The notes under the pieces were generated by a model. That model searched no databases, was not told where the DNA came from, and saw nothing but the letters and a program-made list of their open reading frames with translations. A stretch of 64,000 nt of DNA from Symbiodinium natans (taxonomy: Eukaryota > Sar > Dinophyceae > Suessiales > Symbiodiniaceae), in assembly GCA_905221605.1 (NCBI GenBank), contig CAJNDS010000868.1, positions 650,107 through 714,106 of the forward strand. Reading direction: 5' to 3'. Positions within the stretch are counted from its first letter, which is position 1. Each line of letters begins with the position of its first letter. The position numbers and the translations under genes were made by a program. Positions 29,015-39,191 of the stretch are shown one piece after another.

Positions 29015-29118
29015 GCTTAGGGTTTAGGGTTTAGGGATTAGGGATTAGGGTTTAGGGTTTACGGTTTTCGGTTTGGAGGGTTTGGAGGGCTTGGAGGGTT
29101 TGGAGGGTTTGGAGGGTT
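29015..29118 (+). repeat. TTTAGGG array grading into GGTTTGGAGG repeats
   Basis: About seven telomere-type units are followed by five copies of a 10-base GGTTTGGAGG variant. Confidence 0.85.
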
Positions 29119-29180
29119 CAAACATGTTTAAGGCCGCCATCACTGAACTTACTTTAGCCGTGAAGACCCTCGGGCTTTAG

Positions 29181-29600
29181 AATCCCTCCCTACAAACCCT
29201 AAACCCTAAACTTTCGGGTTTGAGAGTTTTGGGGCTGTAGAGTTGAGGTTTCTCAGCAATCCGGCTCGGGTTGAACACTGATGGCGTGGCGTACCCGGGT
29301 TGGATCGCTTCGGGCATCATTTGCTGAAAAGGTCTCCGGGCTTATGCACTAAGGCCTCAGATATCGTCGGATTCTGGTTCTAGAGTCAAGACATGACCTC
29401 TCAAAAAAGTTAACAGGTTCATCTAGGAAGGCCCTTGGGTCATTTTATGTTTGCCCTTATTGGGTTTAAGGGGATCATGGTCAGGAATATTTTTCAGAGG
29501 GTTTAAGGGCCCTCCTAGTCATGACCCCTCAGCTCCTGCAGGGTTTGTGAAGTTCATCTGGTGGGTTTATCTGGCGGGGCAGATGCGCAAGCGATGCTAT
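29181..29600. other. Intron-like stretch, nothing recognisable
   Basis: Only a short CCCTAAA remnant at 29198-29212 and no supported coding sequence. Confidence 0.4.
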
Positions 29601-29614
29601 CGTAACGTAAAATT

Positions 29615-30302
29615 ATGCAATCCTCTATTGGTTTAATAAGTGATAAAGCTTTTGAGACTAAAATGGGCTTAGTAATGTCTAATTTCTTGACACAACTATT
29701 TATGTTTGTCTTCCACGTGTTGCAAGAACCCGCTGGCAGCAAAGCGCGACAACAAACTCACAGAAGTCCGCAGACGACGGACGCAGAAGACCGCAGTCCA
29801 GCGAATACCGAAGAGGGTGAGGACAGAACAGTCCAAAGAGAGACATGCATACTCCATAGACCTTGTCTTCTTCAATTTCAAACTCTCCAAGGATGCCATC
29901 AAAGCATCCTTCAAAGACTGTAGGGGCATAGACCTCTAATCCCGATCTGGTACTGAGTTTATACCAGTGGATGAGAATCTAGCTGACACGTCCCATGTGA
30001 GCGTGTTCCAAGGATACATACAGACCCCGTAAACCCAAAATACGAAACACTAAAGGAAGCAATCAGCGTAAACCACGAGAAAACAACTCCATCGACGGAA
30101 CTCTATCAGTGAGAACTGAGCAGATTTACAACAACATGTCTAAAGTAATGAATGTATATAAGTCCCCGTTAACCCACTACATAAGACGTATTACAATGAG
30201 ATCGACATGGATTTGTTTAAGGAGTTCAGAACGATAAACCAAGTTGGTGAGATAAACAGACACTACTCCCAATACAACCCGCATACATTCTTATCAGAAT
30301 GA
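29615..30302 (+). pseudogene. Degenerate AT-rich coding remnant, unknown protein
   Basis: Protein-like stretches follow one another in shifting frames: a hydrophobic part near 29660-29720; a basic part in frame 29706-29939 ending KASFKDCRGIDL; after that stop, EFIPVDENLADTSHVSVFQG in the same frame; then about 30046-30190 in another frame; and finally MDLFKEFRTINQVGEINRHY to TGA at 30302. Base composition is clearly more AT-rich than the surroundings. At least one stop and two frameshifts break it. It has no visible introns, so it probably came in as a mobile or foreign gene. I do not recognise the family. Confidence 0.5.
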
Positions 30303-30700
30303 ATAGCATTATGATTGTGCTGTAACATAATGCAATATGACATTGGTTTTTCCCATGCTGGTCTTGGTAATGGGGAAGTAGTGGTGACATTTGGGGGAAG
30401 TGTAGTAGGGAGTATAGGAAGAATCTTCTGACCTGGATGAGGTAATCGGTTTTGGCTATACTGGTCTTGGTTGAGATATCGAGGGGAGTATAGGAATAAT
30501 CTTCTAATGGGGCGACTGGTGGAATTATTGCCCAAAGTGGCAAGGGTTCTGCTAACTCTTTCAAAGGTTCCGAAGTGTGTGCCCTTGGGTCTTATGCCGG
30601 TTTCCCATGCAAGGGCCCATATGAAGGGTTCATGAAACTACCCTAAGTTGGTAAATCGATTTCGAGTTAGTGGTTACTTGGGCAATACCTGCGTCCCTTG
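30303..30700. other. Direct repeats next to the AT-rich remnant
   Basis: CTGGTCTTGGT occurs at about 30358 and 30461, and GGGAGTATAGGAA(G/T)AATCTTCT at about 30408 and 30484, giving a roughly 90-base imperfect duplication. No gene seen. Confidence 0.45.
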
Positions 30701-30714
30701 TCACAAAGTTGCAG

Positions 30715-30754
30715 AGCAGGCACCAGGCAACGCAGACGAAGCAATCTTTCACGG
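30715..30754 (+). CDS. Possible short exon
   Basis: After TTGCAG the frame reads EQAPGNADEAIFHG to a GTGTGC donor. Weak evidence because it is short. Confidence 0.25.
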
Positions 30755-31419
30755 AGGTGTGCGACATGCACTTTGGCAGCTTCGAGGGGTCATGATGTGT
30801 TTTACAATGGGAGTCCCCAAAGGCCCATACTTGTGCGCACCACCCGTATGCAGAGCTTCAGGACTTTGAAGGAAGGGTTCAGAAGGGTTCAGAATCTTTC
30901 AAGGATGAGACCGGGTCCACGTGACGCCCTGTGCCAACACAGCGGCTCTGCCGTGCAGCGCACGTAATTGGCTTGTTGAACCGCGTGGCACCATTTCGCT
31001 CGGCAGCCGCATGACGAGTTAAACTAAATTCCCAAATTGAACCCGAAACCCTGAGACCCAAAAACCGCGTTAAACCTTAAACCAGGGATGCGTCCTTAAG
31101 CCCAGGTATGATCGTCGCTGGGGTCAGCTTGCACCAGATCGCCGCAGCGAGGCAGCTTTTACGTCTTAATCTGAACGCCCTCCTGCCGCGGGGCGAAGGC
31201 TTCTAGACAACTACATGATGTAGCTACTTAAAGTCAAGGAGCAGATGTACATAGATTGAGAAGCAAGCAGATCAACAAGTGCACGCATGTTACATGCAAC
31301 ATGTACTCGCGACCTGCCTAGCTTAGCGGTAGAGAAGCGTGAGAGGAAGGGCTATCAGGCTACTGCCGTGCTGTCTCGAATTGAGGGTTGTCCACGGCAT
31401 TGCTCTCCTTGCACGGTAG

Positions 31420-31473
31420 GTTCTGGCGGACGTCGCCAGGATCTGCAAGTGCAAGTCCGTCAAGGCCCGTGCG
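31420..31473 (+). CDS. Exon-like island, 18 codons with a strong donor
   Basis: After CGGTAG the frame reads VLADVARICKCKSVKARA and is followed by GTAAGG, the best donor match in the area. No telomere-type array is close. Product unknown. Confidence 0.45.
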
Positions 31474-31499
31474 GTAAGGACTCCATGCTAGCTGATAGC

Positions 31500-32845
31500 C
31501 AAAGACACATACTTGACACCCCAAACCCTACAGGGTTGAAGGTTCATGTAGTTGTTAGTAGGGTCTTAGGCTATACATCCAACCCCAGTCATATCTACCC
31601 ATGATCCTCCAAGTACAGATTTGTGGTTCTCCTGGCTAGGCAGGTCCAAACCTTAGGTGCGGAATCCAAGAAAGCGGTCCCACCATGAAGTCTGAGGTAT
31701 ATGTTTTTTTCATGACTATGTACTATATCAGGCTACATGTATATTCCATTGCATATACCACCCTTACATATATGTACATATATGTATACATATATATATA
31801 TACTTATTTACTTATATTTATATTTTTGCTTATTATGTATGTACGCATGTTTATGTATAGTATAGTTATGTATATTTGTGTATGTTTATGTCTACTTTGT
31901 CGTATGTACCTTTATGTATATGTCTGTATAACATACATATATGTGTGTAGTAGGCCTGGCACTGGGTCTCAACAGCAGTCCATCCAGTCACCCGCCGATG
32001 GCCCACCACCCCGAAGTCATGCAAGCTATGACTTCAAACCTCGAACCCAAAAGCGTGACAGGCTCACCCCAAAAGGGGTTTTAATTGAGGGTTTAGGGTA
32101 AGCTAAACCCACTTCGATTCAAAGGGGTTTAGGGTTAACTTTATGCTTGTTCCCTGGCAGCACAAAAAACCCTCAGGAGGTCCTGGCCGAGCTAATGCCT
32201 TCGGCGCCAAGTGATGAGGACCTCGGTGAGCTATTGCGACCAGCCAGAAGAGCTTGGTGAAGGGGTGGGTCTTGGGCCTTTCTAATTTTGAAGGGGGCTT
32301 CAAAGTCTTAATGGGTAGCAGGTGCAACAACTGTATGCTATGGACCCATACTGCTGCATCTCCCAGTTCGGATTGGAATATGTGTGTGAGGGAATGCAAA
32401 TGGCAGGCATGACAAGCTGTAAGCACCTACCTTGTCAAGCCTCCTCGTCATGCTGCTACTTTCCTGCTGTTGAGGCCCACATCTGTGTAGAATCTTAGCC
32501 ATGCCTTAAACCCGAGTCCATCGGAACCCTGTACCACAACCGCAAATCCTGCACCTTGCAGTTGTGAATCCAGCTGCAAGGCTCTGGGCCAACAAGAACG
32601 GACACAACCCGAAGGCTCTCGGGCCGAGTCGGGGTCGCAGGGAGGGCCAGCCCCAGCTCGCTTAGCGTTCAGGGCGATGCGAAGAATGGAGCGTTTCTAG
32701 GGGCTGAGTAGCCTTGAACCTTTTGGGTACTATCATTCCAAGCAAAGCCCAAAGGCTAACCTGTCGTTTCTAGAAAACTCCGTCCGCACTAAACATCCCA
32801 CTCCTTGAGCTTTGGTCTTCGTCATCCTAAGCCATAACTGGGTCA
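31500..32845. other. Intron-like stretch with an AT microsatellite-like patch
   Basis: 31690-31955 is rich in TATGTATA-type strings; the ORF there is low-complexity. A weak relative of MITE family M4 is at about 32706-32775. TTTAGGG scraps occur at about 32087-32100 and 32128-32137. No gene supported. Confidence 0.45.
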
Positions 32846-32848
32846 AGA

Positions 32849-32955
32849 CCCTAACCCTAAACCCTAAACCCTAAACCCTAAACCCTAAACCCTAAACCCT
32901 AAACCCTAAACCCTAAACCCTAAACCCTAAACCCTAAACCCTAAACCCTAAACCC
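32849..32955 (-). repeat. Telomere-type array, CCCTAAA strand
   Basis: About 15 near-perfect units; an 84-base island and a long TTTAGGG array follow. Confidence 0.95.
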
Positions 32956-33039
32956 ATCCTGAGCCCACGTTGAATCCCCGAAGCCGTGGCCTAGGCCATC
33001 CTTGACATCCTTGGAGGGCTTTGGGGGGGCTTCGGGGTG
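32956..33039. other. Exon-sized island between inverted telomere-type arrays
   Basis: Open frames exist on both strands, the minus one reading EAPPKPSKDVKDGLGHGFGD. The direction is not clear. Confidence 0.25.
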
Positions 33040-33150
33040 GGTTTAGGGTTTAGGGTTTAGGGTTTAGGGTTTAGGGTTTAGGGTTTAGGGTTTAGGCTTT
33101 AGGGTTTCCGGTGTCCGGTTTAGGGTTTAGGGTTCAGGGTTCAGGGTTTT
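33040..33150 (+). repeat. Telomere-type array, TTTAGGG strand
   Basis: About 15 units, the last ones decayed to TTCAGGG and GTCCGG. Confidence 0.95.
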
Positions 33151-33209
33151 CCACAGGCCCCAGGATGGCAGTAGCCAGGTAGGCTCGGGATAGTTCACAT
33201 GGTTCATGT

Positions 33210-33317
33210 GGGGGTTGACGACAATTAGAGGACCCCAAGTATAGACCCCACGCATAATAGTAGGATCCCCTGACAATGGGACCCCCAAAACGGTACCCCT
33301 AATATCGCAAACACCCC
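33210..33317 (+). mobile_element. MITE-like element, family M1
   Basis: Left end GGGGTTGACGACAATTAG, family core ATAATAGTAGGATCCCC, and right end CCCCTAATATCGCAAAC. The termini are imperfect inverted repeats. Confidence 0.55.
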
Positions 33318-33927
33318 ATGTTTTCGTTGTACCTGCTTTGCCAGCCGAGAGGTTCAGGGTGGTTAAAGGCTTGTTCCATAGTACAAGAAACCTAGAATAA
33401 TGGACAAACTGCTCTCTGGTGCTTCCTCAGAAAGTGCTTGAAGAACTCAAAAGAAACCCCAGTCGCAACTACCCGAAGTTCGCAACGCTGCAGCTTTCAC
33501 CGCGTTGCTTGCTTGGCCCCAGTGCCTGATGTGAATGGTGAATTGGCTTTTGAGGAGCTTAGGCTTAGGTGCAATGACTTGAGCAACAAATGGAGTCATG
33601 AGCTGGTGTCTCTAGTTTCCTATACGACCTGCAGCCTTTGAAGGGTTAGGAGGTTGGATATCCCAGGTTGCACCTCGCATGCACATGGCGCAGGCGATTC
33701 TGCAAGTACCACAGTTTCCGATGACCGCTCATCCGCTGACGGACGACTGGCGCAGACCTCAGCCAGTGGGAGCAAACCCTAATCCTTAATCCCTAACCCC
33801 TAAACCCCCCACCCCCTGCGCTCGGCGCGCCCAGGCAAAGAGCTGTGCAGCATCGCCAGCAGGTTTGTTCGCAGGCGCCATGAGAGTGCAGCCGTTCGTA
33901 CCCCCCCCCTCTCCCATGAAGATGCGG

Positions 33928-34020
33928 AAGTTTACGAAAATACGGGAATAGACCCCAAATAGTAGGGTTCCGTTATAGTTATTGCCCCAATACGGTACAC
34001 CCTGCTTTCGGACACCCCCA
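33928..34020 (+). mobile_element. MITE-like element, family M1
   Basis: Left end GTTTACGAAAATACGGG, core CCCCAAATAGTAGGGTTCC, right end GCTTTCGGACACCCCCA. Same order as the other copies. Confidence 0.55.
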
Positions 34021-34680
34021 TGCATTCCGCATAGGGTTGCTTGGGATCATCCTCCTTCTGGGGCTGTTTGTGACCTACCTTCAACGATTATTTTCATCCA
34101 GTCAGTGCTTTGCAAAAGAGTCTCAGTCGAGGTCGTTTTCCTTCAGATGCAAAGTGAGAAGTTCTGATATGTCTAAGTCCTGCCTGACAGTGGTTGCGAA
34201 GATGTTTGTCAACCTTGTGAGGCTTTACCTAGGGTTTTGGCGTGGTTTGTCACTGTGATCTGTTTCTAGACACTAGCCATCAGCAGTTTAGGATCCTGAT
34301 CCATCAGACTGCTGGCCCACTGGTATACAGCCCATCCGCTGCCGATGACAGTTCCCCTGTATCTATCTGCAAGTCCAACGGTCAGCGCAGGTGGACGAGG
34401 CACTTGCCAGCGGCCGTCCCAAAGCCGAGTGTTTGGATTTGCGTCGGCCTTAGACTGCTTTCCTTGTTCGGGGCTTGAGTTCTTCGATCTGGAGGGGAAC
34501 CTCCGGCGGTGGTTGCCTCATCTGGCAAGCCCCCACTACAGCTGCAATTACTGGATTCCAACTTGTGGAAATGAGAAAGAGAGAGGGAACGAGAACGTGT
34601 CACTCCGACTTCCTGACGAGACTCGGGCGCGCTCGTGTGCGAGCGTCAGAGTTAACGTCCCTGCCCCATCCCTGCTGCTG
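34021..34680. other. No confident gene
   Basis: Mixed-composition DNA with short open frames on both strands and no array, MITE or clear exon. A stretch near 34480-34545 could be an exon but lacks good splice signals. Confidence 0.35.
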
Positions 34681-34683
34681 ATG

Positions 34684-34858
34684 AAGAAGAAGCAGCAGAA
34701 GAAGAATAAGAAAGAAAAGCAGCAGAAGAAGAAGAAGAAGAAGAAGAAGAAGAAGAAGAAGAAGAAGAAGAAGAAGAAGAAGAAGAAGAAGAAGAAGAAG
34801 AAGAAGAAGAAGAAGAAGAAGAAGAAGAAGAAGAAGAAGAAGAAGAAGAAGAAGAAGC
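34684..34858 (+). repeat. AAG/GAA trinucleotide microsatellite
   Basis: An almost pure AAG run, slightly mixed with CAG and AAT at its left end. The Lys-rich and Leu-rich ORFs through it are artefacts of the repeat. Confidence 0.95.
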
Positions 34859-34983
34859 AGAGAGAATGGTTGCTGGAGTGTCATAGGGTCAGAGAGTCGG
34901 AGGGAAGAGTGGAGAGGAGCTAAAGCCCTGCTTTGTTCCGGGCAGCTTTTTTCTACTCGGAGCTTGCGAAGAAGAAGCGATCC

Positions 34984-35076
34984 TGAACCCTAAGCCCCAA
35001 ACCCCAAACCCTTAACCCCAAACCCCAAACCCCAAACCCTAAACCCCAAACCCCAAACCCTAAACCCTAAACCCCA
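34984..35076 (-). repeat. Telomere-type array, CCCTAAA strand, CCCCAAA-rich
   Basis: About 13 units, most of them CCCCAAA rather than CCCTAAA. Confidence 0.85.
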
Positions 35077-35106
35077 AGGCTTCTGAAGTTGATCGGAGAG
35101 AAGCAG

Positions 35107-35150
35107 CCTCGTGAAGAGCCGCAACTTGGTTGAGATGCCGAAGCCCTCTC
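35107..35150 (+). CDS. Possible exon between inverted telomere-type arrays
   Basis: After AAGCAG the frame reads LVKSRNLVEMPKPS, and the right edge runs into GGGTTTAGGG. Short, so uncertain. Confidence 0.3.
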
Positions 35151-35151
35151 C

Positions 35152-35178
35152 GGGTTTAGGGTTTAGGGTTTAGGGTTC
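35152..35178 (+). repeat. Telomere-type array, TTTAGGG strand
   Basis: Four units; a 23-base poly-G run lies 38 bases further on (35216-35238). Confidence 0.9.
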
Positions 35179-36720
35179 TGGCGTGCCCAAATGGAGGTTT
35201 CCAAAAACTTGCCCCGGGGGGGGGGGGGGGGGGGGGGGTGGTACAAAAAATGAAGTATGGGTTCCTGATCTAAGGATTTGTTTGGTACCCCTGTTTGTTT
35301 TCGGAGATGATGCGCCCAAATCACGCAAAGTTCCATTGAATCAACCCCTAAACCCTGAACCCCTCTCTCCTGGAGTCCTGAGGACTGTCAGCAAGCACCG
35401 CTTCGCCACACGTGAGGAGGCCAGAAGCTCAAGGGGTTGTTACCCGCCCCTCCCCCTCCCCGTCCCGGGTCCCTCTTTGGGAAGGTGGCGATAAAGACAT
35501 GTTCGGCTGGAAGGGGTGTATGCTGCACAGTTTTATGTACACGCACAATATAAGTATGTGTACACTACGTGCAGCCACGTCTATGCGTATGCATCACTTG
35601 GCTTATGCAACTACACATGCATCTCGTTTTTCCTGGGTATGATTTACTCTCTAATCTACTCGTTGCATCATCCGTGGGCTGTGATGAGCAGCACCGTATG
35701 TGTGTACATTGCACAAAATGCACACAATGACATCATGCACAATGCCTCATCCGTCCATCTCTTTGTTCTGCACAAAATCCCTCCCCTCACCTGCATTGGT
35801 ACTCACTTCTCCTCCTGTCATGTTTGCTCGTCCACATCACCTTTTGGCTGTGATGACGCTAGTATCCTGGACTGTCAAGCACTGATTTGGAATATGTTTA
35901 GTATTATTCTTCTTCCTATCAGTAGTTTATATTTAGTTTCGCAGTCAGCTCAATGGACTGAGTCCTGTCATTGAATGTCCCGACGCGACGCTAAAGGTGT
36001 TGTGATAGTAATGAGGTAGGTCAGTGGTGTTAGTGCAAGCAGTTGCGGCTCGAGGGTGCTGCGCCCGCGAGTGCTCAGTAGCTGTGCTGTATTATAGATG
36101 TGTTAAAGAGCCTTCCTGTGGAGTAGTAGGCTTCCTGTTAAGGCTCCTTCGCGGCTCTCACAGGGAAAGCTGAAGAAAGAACACCGATACACCTCAATGC
36201 GCACTACATACCACATAGCCCTATGCCCTTCTACTCGAGTCCTCAAACCCGATGTGGACATGTCCCCGCGCAGGGAGCTCTTACCACAAGGCCCCTTATC
36301 AATAAGGCAAAATGACAACCACCAGAATGACCCCAACAGGGGGGACCAAATTCCACATCAAAAGGTTCGCCCTGAACTGAACAACTTCTACGACATACAC
36401 CGCCGTTGATCTACTCCTGCCCGCCCTCATCAACTGCCCTGGAGAACCCCTACGTATTTGTTTGTTCAGGGCTACAAATCCTTGTAACCCCATGAAGCAG
36501 AGAGAGGTTTCGGTTGGTTGGCTCCTAACCAAACCCGAACTGCCCAACCGTCCCGAGCCTCAAATTACATGGTCAGTTCCGAACATGTTTTCGTTCGGGT
36601 GCTCTTAGCATATTCTGAGCATCATGGGCTATTTTAAAAGGAGCCCCAAATAGCCTGTATTTCAGAGAGCTCATCAGACGATCTACTTCGCAGATGAGTT
36701 GATTATACAGCGAATGCAAC
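35179..36720. other. Long intron-like stretch
   Basis: Poly-G at 35216-35238 and CA/TG-rich sequence at about 35520-35970. No MITE, array or exon that I can support. Confidence 0.4.
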
Positions 36721-36738
36721 CCGGGGTTGCTCAACCAG

Positions 36739-36790
36739 GCCTCGGCCGCCGCTGCTTTGGCGCGGCGTGCGGCGGAGGAGCGGCAGACAG
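36739..36790 (+). CDS. Exon-like island, Ala/Arg-rich
   Basis: After AACCAG the frame reads ASAAAALARRAAEERQT, then ACAG|GC. The composition suggests a helix. If not spliced there, the frame runs into a GGCGGCAAA repeat. Confidence 0.4.
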
Positions 36791-36890
36791 GCGAAGGTGG
36801 CGGTAAAGGCGGCGGCAAAGGAGGCGGCAAAGGCGGCAGCAAAGGCGGCGGCAAATGCGGCGGCAAATATGGCGGCAAAGGTGGAGACAA
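36791..36890 (+). repeat. GGCGGCAAA tandem repeat
   Basis: A 9-12-base unit is repeated about nine times right after a possible GC donor. It could code Gly-Gly-Lys repeats or be the start of an intron. Confidence 0.75.
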
Positions 36891-37138
36891 GGCCCGATGG
36901 GCTGGGGTTCTTGGCATCGACGTTTATGGTCGTTCCCATGTCTGATGCGATAGCAAGTGGTTCATGTGTCCTAATGCTCATCTTGTGCGCGAGGCTTCCG
37001 CTTTGAGAAGATAATCTCGCCACTCCTGGCATAAAAGGTTAGACGCCATGTAGACGAACACAGTACTGGAAGTCTGGCAGCTGGAGTCTATGTGCAGAGA
37101 ACTCGCATCTCTTTATCATACGGCTCGCCGAGCGGTCG

Positions 37139-37208
37139 CCCTAAATCCTAAACCGCAAACCCTAAACCCTAAACCCTATCAACCCTAGACCCTAAACCCT
37201 TAACCCTT
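37139..37208 (-). repeat. Telomere-type array, CCCTAAA strand
   Basis: About nine variable units, ending 12 bases before an acceptor. Confidence 0.85.
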
Positions 37209-37220
37209 ATGAGATTGCAG

Positions 37221-37319
37221 GGCGCCAAAGGCGACGCGCCAATCGAAAGTGACACGCCGCCACCCCAGCCCACGGCGGCCAAGACGAAGGCAGCGGGTGC
37301 ACTGTTCCCAGAGACGTCA
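37221..37319 (+). CDS. Exon-like island, 33 codons, strong splice sites
   Basis: After GATTGCAG the frame reads GAKGDAPIESDTPPPQPTAA and then KTKAAGALFPETS, followed by GTAAGG. It is open for exactly 33 codons, phase 0 at both ends, and the next island at 37571 is also phase 0. The Pro/Thr/Ala-rich segment is probably a linker. It is the best-supported exon of the 23-50 kb part. Confidence 0.55.
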
Positions 37320-37339
37320 GTAAGGAGTATACCTCCTCG

Positions 37340-37391
37340 GGTTTAGGGTTTAGGGCTTAGGTTCAGGGTTCAGGGTTTAGGGTTTAGGGTC
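37340..37391 (+). repeat. Telomere-type array, TTTAGGG strand
   Basis: About seven units, 20 bases after a strong donor. Confidence 0.9.
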
Positions 37392-37467
37392 TATCACGGT
37401 TATGGGACTCTCAGGGTTCGTCCGTAATGCAACCGACATATGGCAGGACATAAGAAGCCGCCTCGCA

Positions 37468-37526
37468 TCCCTAAACCCTAACACCCTAAACCCTCAACAT
37501 TCTATCCCTAAAACCCTAAACCCCGA
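37468..37526 (-). repeat. Telomere-type array, CCCTAAA strand, degenerate
   Basis: About eight variable units before the acceptor at 37570. Confidence 0.8.
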
Positions 37527-37570
37527 ACCCGCCAATCCGCTCTGCACTTTGCCAAGAGATTTTCTGTCAG

Positions 37571-37606
37571 GATGTCACCCAGCAGGCCTTCAAACTGCAG
37601 CTCCGC
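37571..37606 (+). CDS. Exon-like island, 12 codons
   Basis: After CTGTCAG the frame reads DVTQQAFKLQLR to a GTGTGG donor, in phase with the exon at 37221. TTTAGGG-like repeats follow at 37674-37709 and 37794-37829. Confidence 0.4.
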
Positions 37607-37673
37607 GTGTGGCCTGGCCTCGGAAGTTTAGCAGTTCAGGAGTTTTGGAGTTTAGGAGTTCTATAGGAGTTTT

Positions 37674-37829
37674 TTTAGGGTTTAAGATTTAGGAGTTTAG
37701 GGTTTAGGGGTTTAGAAGGACTAGGGGTTCGCGGCGCCTGGTACTTGGGTCTCGTCAGGACTGCCCTTCGACGTAGGCTTTGAGGGGCTTTAGGGTTTAG
37801 GGTTTAGCGTTTAGGGTTTAGGGTTTAGG
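37674..37829 (+). repeat. Two short TTTAGGG blocks
   Basis: Degenerate units at 37674-37709 and cleaner ones at 37794-37829, separated by about 85 bases. Confidence 0.8.
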
Positions 37830-38211
37830 GGTGTGCACTACATCTCAGCATCAGAAGCATGAAACCAGTGCTTGTAGAGACTGAGTGGGTCCTTTGAGGT
37901 CTGGCGCATTGGTGGACGCTGATGACCATATGGATGTGGCGATCACCGTGGGATACTTCCAGGTTGGTAAGCTCAGATGGTTGAGGGAACTTGAGAACTT
38001 GAGGACCTTGAGAAAATCTCCCCCCTGGCATGACGAAAGCCACCTCGCACCAAGCGGAGCGGATTCCCTGACAGCCGGGCTGATACCCTCGCCGAGTTTC
38101 CGATCCTGCCCTGCCTAGAGGGGTTGGAATGCGATCACACGGAAGCTAGGTACCTAAAGCCAGGATTGGGCTGTAAGACACTGTAAGCTGCCCCAAGCTC
38201 CTCTCCGGCAG

Positions 38212-38266
38212 GATGAGAAGCCCACGTTGGTCAGCGACCTTCGGGCTGCCATCGCCGAGGAGACAG
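38212..38266 (+). CDS. Exon-like island, about 18 codons
   Basis: After CCGGCAG the frame reads DEKPTLVSDLRAAIAEET, then ACAG|GC. The composition is protein-like. No arrays lie nearby. Confidence 0.4.
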
Positions 38267-38680
38267 GCTCGGGCCTTGGGCGACGGACTGCATCGTGCTT
38301 GATGTTGAGGCGAACTCGGCTATCTCGATAAAGGCTTGATCTAAAGGGTTTATCTACAGTGCGAGCTCGGTCTGCAAGCGTTTTTTGGAAAAATCCGTAA
38401 AGTTTCGCGTGCCGAGAAAGGCCGGCGGAGATCAACCCCACCCCCTCGCTTTGTTAGCCACACGCTTGCCGGACCCAACGTGTACGTAGGCGTCAAATCC
38501 CCCCCACCCCCCTCCCCCCCCGCAGTACCACCTTAAACGCCGGAAGCCATGAGCATCCTCGACTCCAAGTCCACTTCTGTCTGAATATATTGAATATATC
38601 AGCTTTCATGCCACGGCCCAGCCTTCTTGGCCTGAGGGACCCACCCCGAGCAGCTTCGGATGGTCCTGCGAGGGGCAAAG

Positions 38681-38735
38681 CATCGCGACATGACCAGCGC
38701 TCTCGGCTGCAGTCGAGCCTTCTTGTTGTGGGCAG
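38681..38735 (+). CDS. Possible exon ending directly on a telomeric donor
   Basis: The frame reads HRDMTSALGCSRAFLLWA to GCAG|GTTTAGGG. The donor is itself a telomere-type unit. The acceptor is weak (CAAAG). Confidence 0.35.
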
Positions 38736-38780
38736 GTTTAGGGTTTAGGTTTAGGATTTAGGTTTTAGGGTTTAGGGGGA
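38736..38780 (+). repeat. Telomere-type array, TTTAGGG strand
   Basis: About six variable units starting at the possible donor GT. Confidence 0.85.
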
Positions 38781-39120
38781 AGCTAACTTACGGCCGCTTG
38801 AGAGAGGTCAGGCCTGAAGCAGAAGGCATCGCTTGGTATGTAATGAGCGCGGGCTGGTCTTGGCAATCACTATTTATCAACAAGCCGCGCAAGACATGAG
38901 CAGATGTGCACATATTTGGCAGCTTGGCGGACAGTTTCTACGGCCTGCACTTGCTTTGTTATTGAACCTGGTAAGCCAACACCACAGAACTCTCACTCCT
39001 AACCCCACACCGCAATTTTTCGACATTGAAACTTGACAATTTCAATTTCCGACCCCAGACAGACTACAATATACCATAGTACAGTATATGTGACTTCATG
39101 TATGACGATTTTCCGCCTAG

Positions 39121-39191
39121 AACGCGGCCTTACCGACTTCACCCTGCACGACACCGAGCCCCTCATGGACTGGCACCTCGACGACACGGAG
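39121..39191 (+). CDS. Exon-like island, 23 codons, acidic
   Basis: After CGCCTAG the frame reads RGLTDFTLHDTEPLMDWHLD and ends DTE before GTGCTG. The wobble position is GC-rich, as in the other islands. Confidence 0.45.

Larger units (their letters stand above)
37320..37570 (+). other. Putative 251-base intron with telomeric arms
   Basis: It starts GTAAGG and ends CTGTCAG. A TTTAGGG array is at 37340-37391 and a CCCTAAA array at 37468-37526, so the RNA can fold into one stem with a 76-base loop. Confidence 0.5.

Noticed and set aside
31685-32101. Tyr/Ile/Met-rich frame resembling a membrane protein
   Set aside because: It is a translation of TATGTATA-type low-complexity DNA.
34600-34884. 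Poly-Leu and poly-Lys open frames
   Set aside because: Produced by the AAG microsatellite; no evidence of a gene.
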